Shown piece after piece: positions 62,482 to 64,000 of a stretch of DNA of 64,000 nt. Source of the stretch: Atopsyche davidsoni (taxonomy: Eukaryota > Arthropoda > Insecta > Trichoptera > Hydrobiosidae). A program made the translations under genes and the position numbers. The stretch lies in contig JAILWY010000016.1 of NCBI GenBank assembly GCA_022113835.1, forward strand, positions 1,553,501 through 1,617,500, in the 5' to 3' direction. The stretch's first letter is position 1. The number at the start of each line of letters is the position of its first letter. A model generated the notes under the pieces. That model was not told where the DNA came from and did no database searches. It saw nothing but the letters and a program-made list of their open reading frames with translations.

Positions 62482-64000
62482 CTGTAAATTAAATTAATAA
62501 TATTCTTATATATTTCATTAACATATTTTTTTGCACATTTCACAGTGGCACACAATCAGTATAAATCAAGATATGAAGTAAAAAAAAAATTCATAGTACA
62601 AAGACCTTTAAAGTGATATTTTGATAAGTGAACTATTCTTTTTTAGTAGTAGTGGCCGTGTACATGGTAGTTCCTGCACCAAAATTAGCCAAAATATTAT
62701 TTTCATTACTTGTTCTTTTGATGCAGATATAACATATAATGCAAAATTGACAATTAGACTCTGAAGCGTGTAGTGTTGTTTCTGTAACTTATACAAATCA
62801 TTAAATTAATCCATATTTCTTTTTCATCTTAAAATTCTTTTGTTCATGGTAACTCGTCATTGGGATTGTTTGTGACCATGAAATATGAAATTCACAGTGG
62901 AATGACCTCTAGCGCTATCAGGTCTGGGGAGACTTATCTGTGACTGGGGGTTATTGTCTGAATCATTAGCTGTTCTACTTGACCACTCGCTTAATTACTT
63001 ACGCAAATAAAAATTATCACATTTTTTATTAGAATTATCCCCGTTTGCATATTTGTGGCATTATAACCTACCAAAAGTACAATTTTGAGATATTTAATTT
63101 GATTCACATTTGCATTATAAACTGTATTAAATTTAAAGATTGCTTTTATTTGTACTACAATGCAATGTATTTGATTTTTTCAAGTTTGGAAATAATTGCC
63201 TGAAAGTGGGGAAGAAAAATATATACAAATGGAAATACTACCACTCCATTTGACTCAAATTGTTATTATTATTTTATGATTAGCTAGTTACTGACAAACT
63301 CTCTAATATTCTGTAGTTTGGAAGTGTACATAAAATAAATGTATTTTGTGCTGCAATTTACAAAATCATATCAAGTATGAAAGAAAAAAATATATGATGA
63401 CCAAAACTGACTTAGGTTAAAATAATATTTTCTGTGTACAATGTGAAGTTTATTATGTTTTAAAGTTGGTTTTTATTTCCAATCCATTTGCGTTTTTTTC
63501 TAAATTGTTCCACATACAAAGGATGCTCTGCATTGCACAATTAATTCATTGTTTTGTTTGATAATAATGAGGCCTTTTATAAGTAAATGTAAATGTAAAT
63601 AAGTATGCATTCATTTATGTTGACCACAAAGCTATCAGTTATTCTATTCTAAGTATGTCATTAGCATTGTTCTGAGGGGCATTTATATAAAGGGTAATAT
63701 CATTACAGAGATGACTGCATTCGCTGTAGAATTTATCAAAAGGCATGGTAGTTTTATGTCTACATTCAGGTTCCATTTAAAAACATTGGTAAATTATTTT
63801 AAAATATTTAAATTCTAACGGTCTATATATATTGGTAAAATAAAATAAATCACACCTACAAATATGCATGCAATATAATGCTTATAGATTTTTGGGTGCT
63901 TGTGAAATGTCAATAGTGTGAAAGAAAAATCGACAGAAAAAATTAATCATCATGGCACATTGATATAAATCTTAAGATTAGTTGTATGAATGTTCATTTG
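62482..64000. other. Probable long intron upstream of the visible A2M exons
   Basis: The exon at 62409-62481 begins in phase 1 with acceptor TTTACAG, so coding sequence must lie upstream. A small frame at 62640-62711 (minus), starting MKIIFWLILV, looks like a signal peptide, but its phase-1 donor would create a stop on joining, so I do not include it. Nothing else is recognised. Confidence 0.5.

Noticed and set aside
62640..62711. Signal-peptide-like frame MKIIFWLILV as first exon of the A2M-family gene
   Set aside because: The only phase-1 donor (GTACAC) would create a stop codon at the join with 62481.

Overview
The window looks like AT-rich nuclear DNA of an insect, most likely a moth or butterfly. 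The proteins are insect-like, genes have many short exons split by long AT-rich introns, and relics of non-LTR, hAT, tRNA-derived and foldback elements lie between genes. Order and species are inferred, not proven.

Layout. 1 to 20 kb is gene-poor and repeat-rich: a four-copy tandem repeat (4.99-5.57 kb), a Jockey-like reverse-transcriptase relic interrupted by a hAT-type element with an exact 8-bp target duplication (7.85-8.6 kb), an array of about ten copies of a GC-rich core centred on the palindrome GTGACGTCAC (10.4-15.0 kb), two foldback elements (15.6-16.5 kb) and a tRNA-like cloverleaf inside a 21-bp inverted repeat (18.0-18.2 kb). From 20.06 to 43.96 kb on the plus strand lies RIC3, a chaperone of nicotinic acetylcholine receptors. 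From 47.31 to 49.00 kb is a head-to-head pair of single-exon genes, the complex I subunit NDUFA11 (minus) and the F-actin capping protein alpha subunit (plus), sharing a GC-rich 296-bp intergenic promoter. From 52.4 to 62.5 kb on the minus strand lies most of an alpha-2-macroglobulin/thioester-containing protein gene; 24 consecutive exons were joined with consistent phases, and the signal peptide and first macroglobulin domain are beyond or unresolved near the right edge.

Most notable points: (1) a 363-nt phase-symmetric candidate cassette exon in the first RIC3 intron that would insert a lumenal domain with six cysteines and two N-glycosylation sequons between the two membrane segments; (2) two RIC3 coiled-coil exons whose phases suit mutually exclusive use better than consecutive use, and a possible 15-nt microexon; (3) the TGACGTCA array; (4) a thioester protein with a C3-like catalytic histidine, an insertion of about 100 residues in its thioester domain and a duplicated acidic W/D/P motif forming its C-terminal tail. 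The four genes have unrelated jobs (receptor assembly, respiration, actin capping, immunity) and there is no sign that they work as one system. Everything was read by eye; exon borders rest on GT-AG sites, phase and family resemblance.
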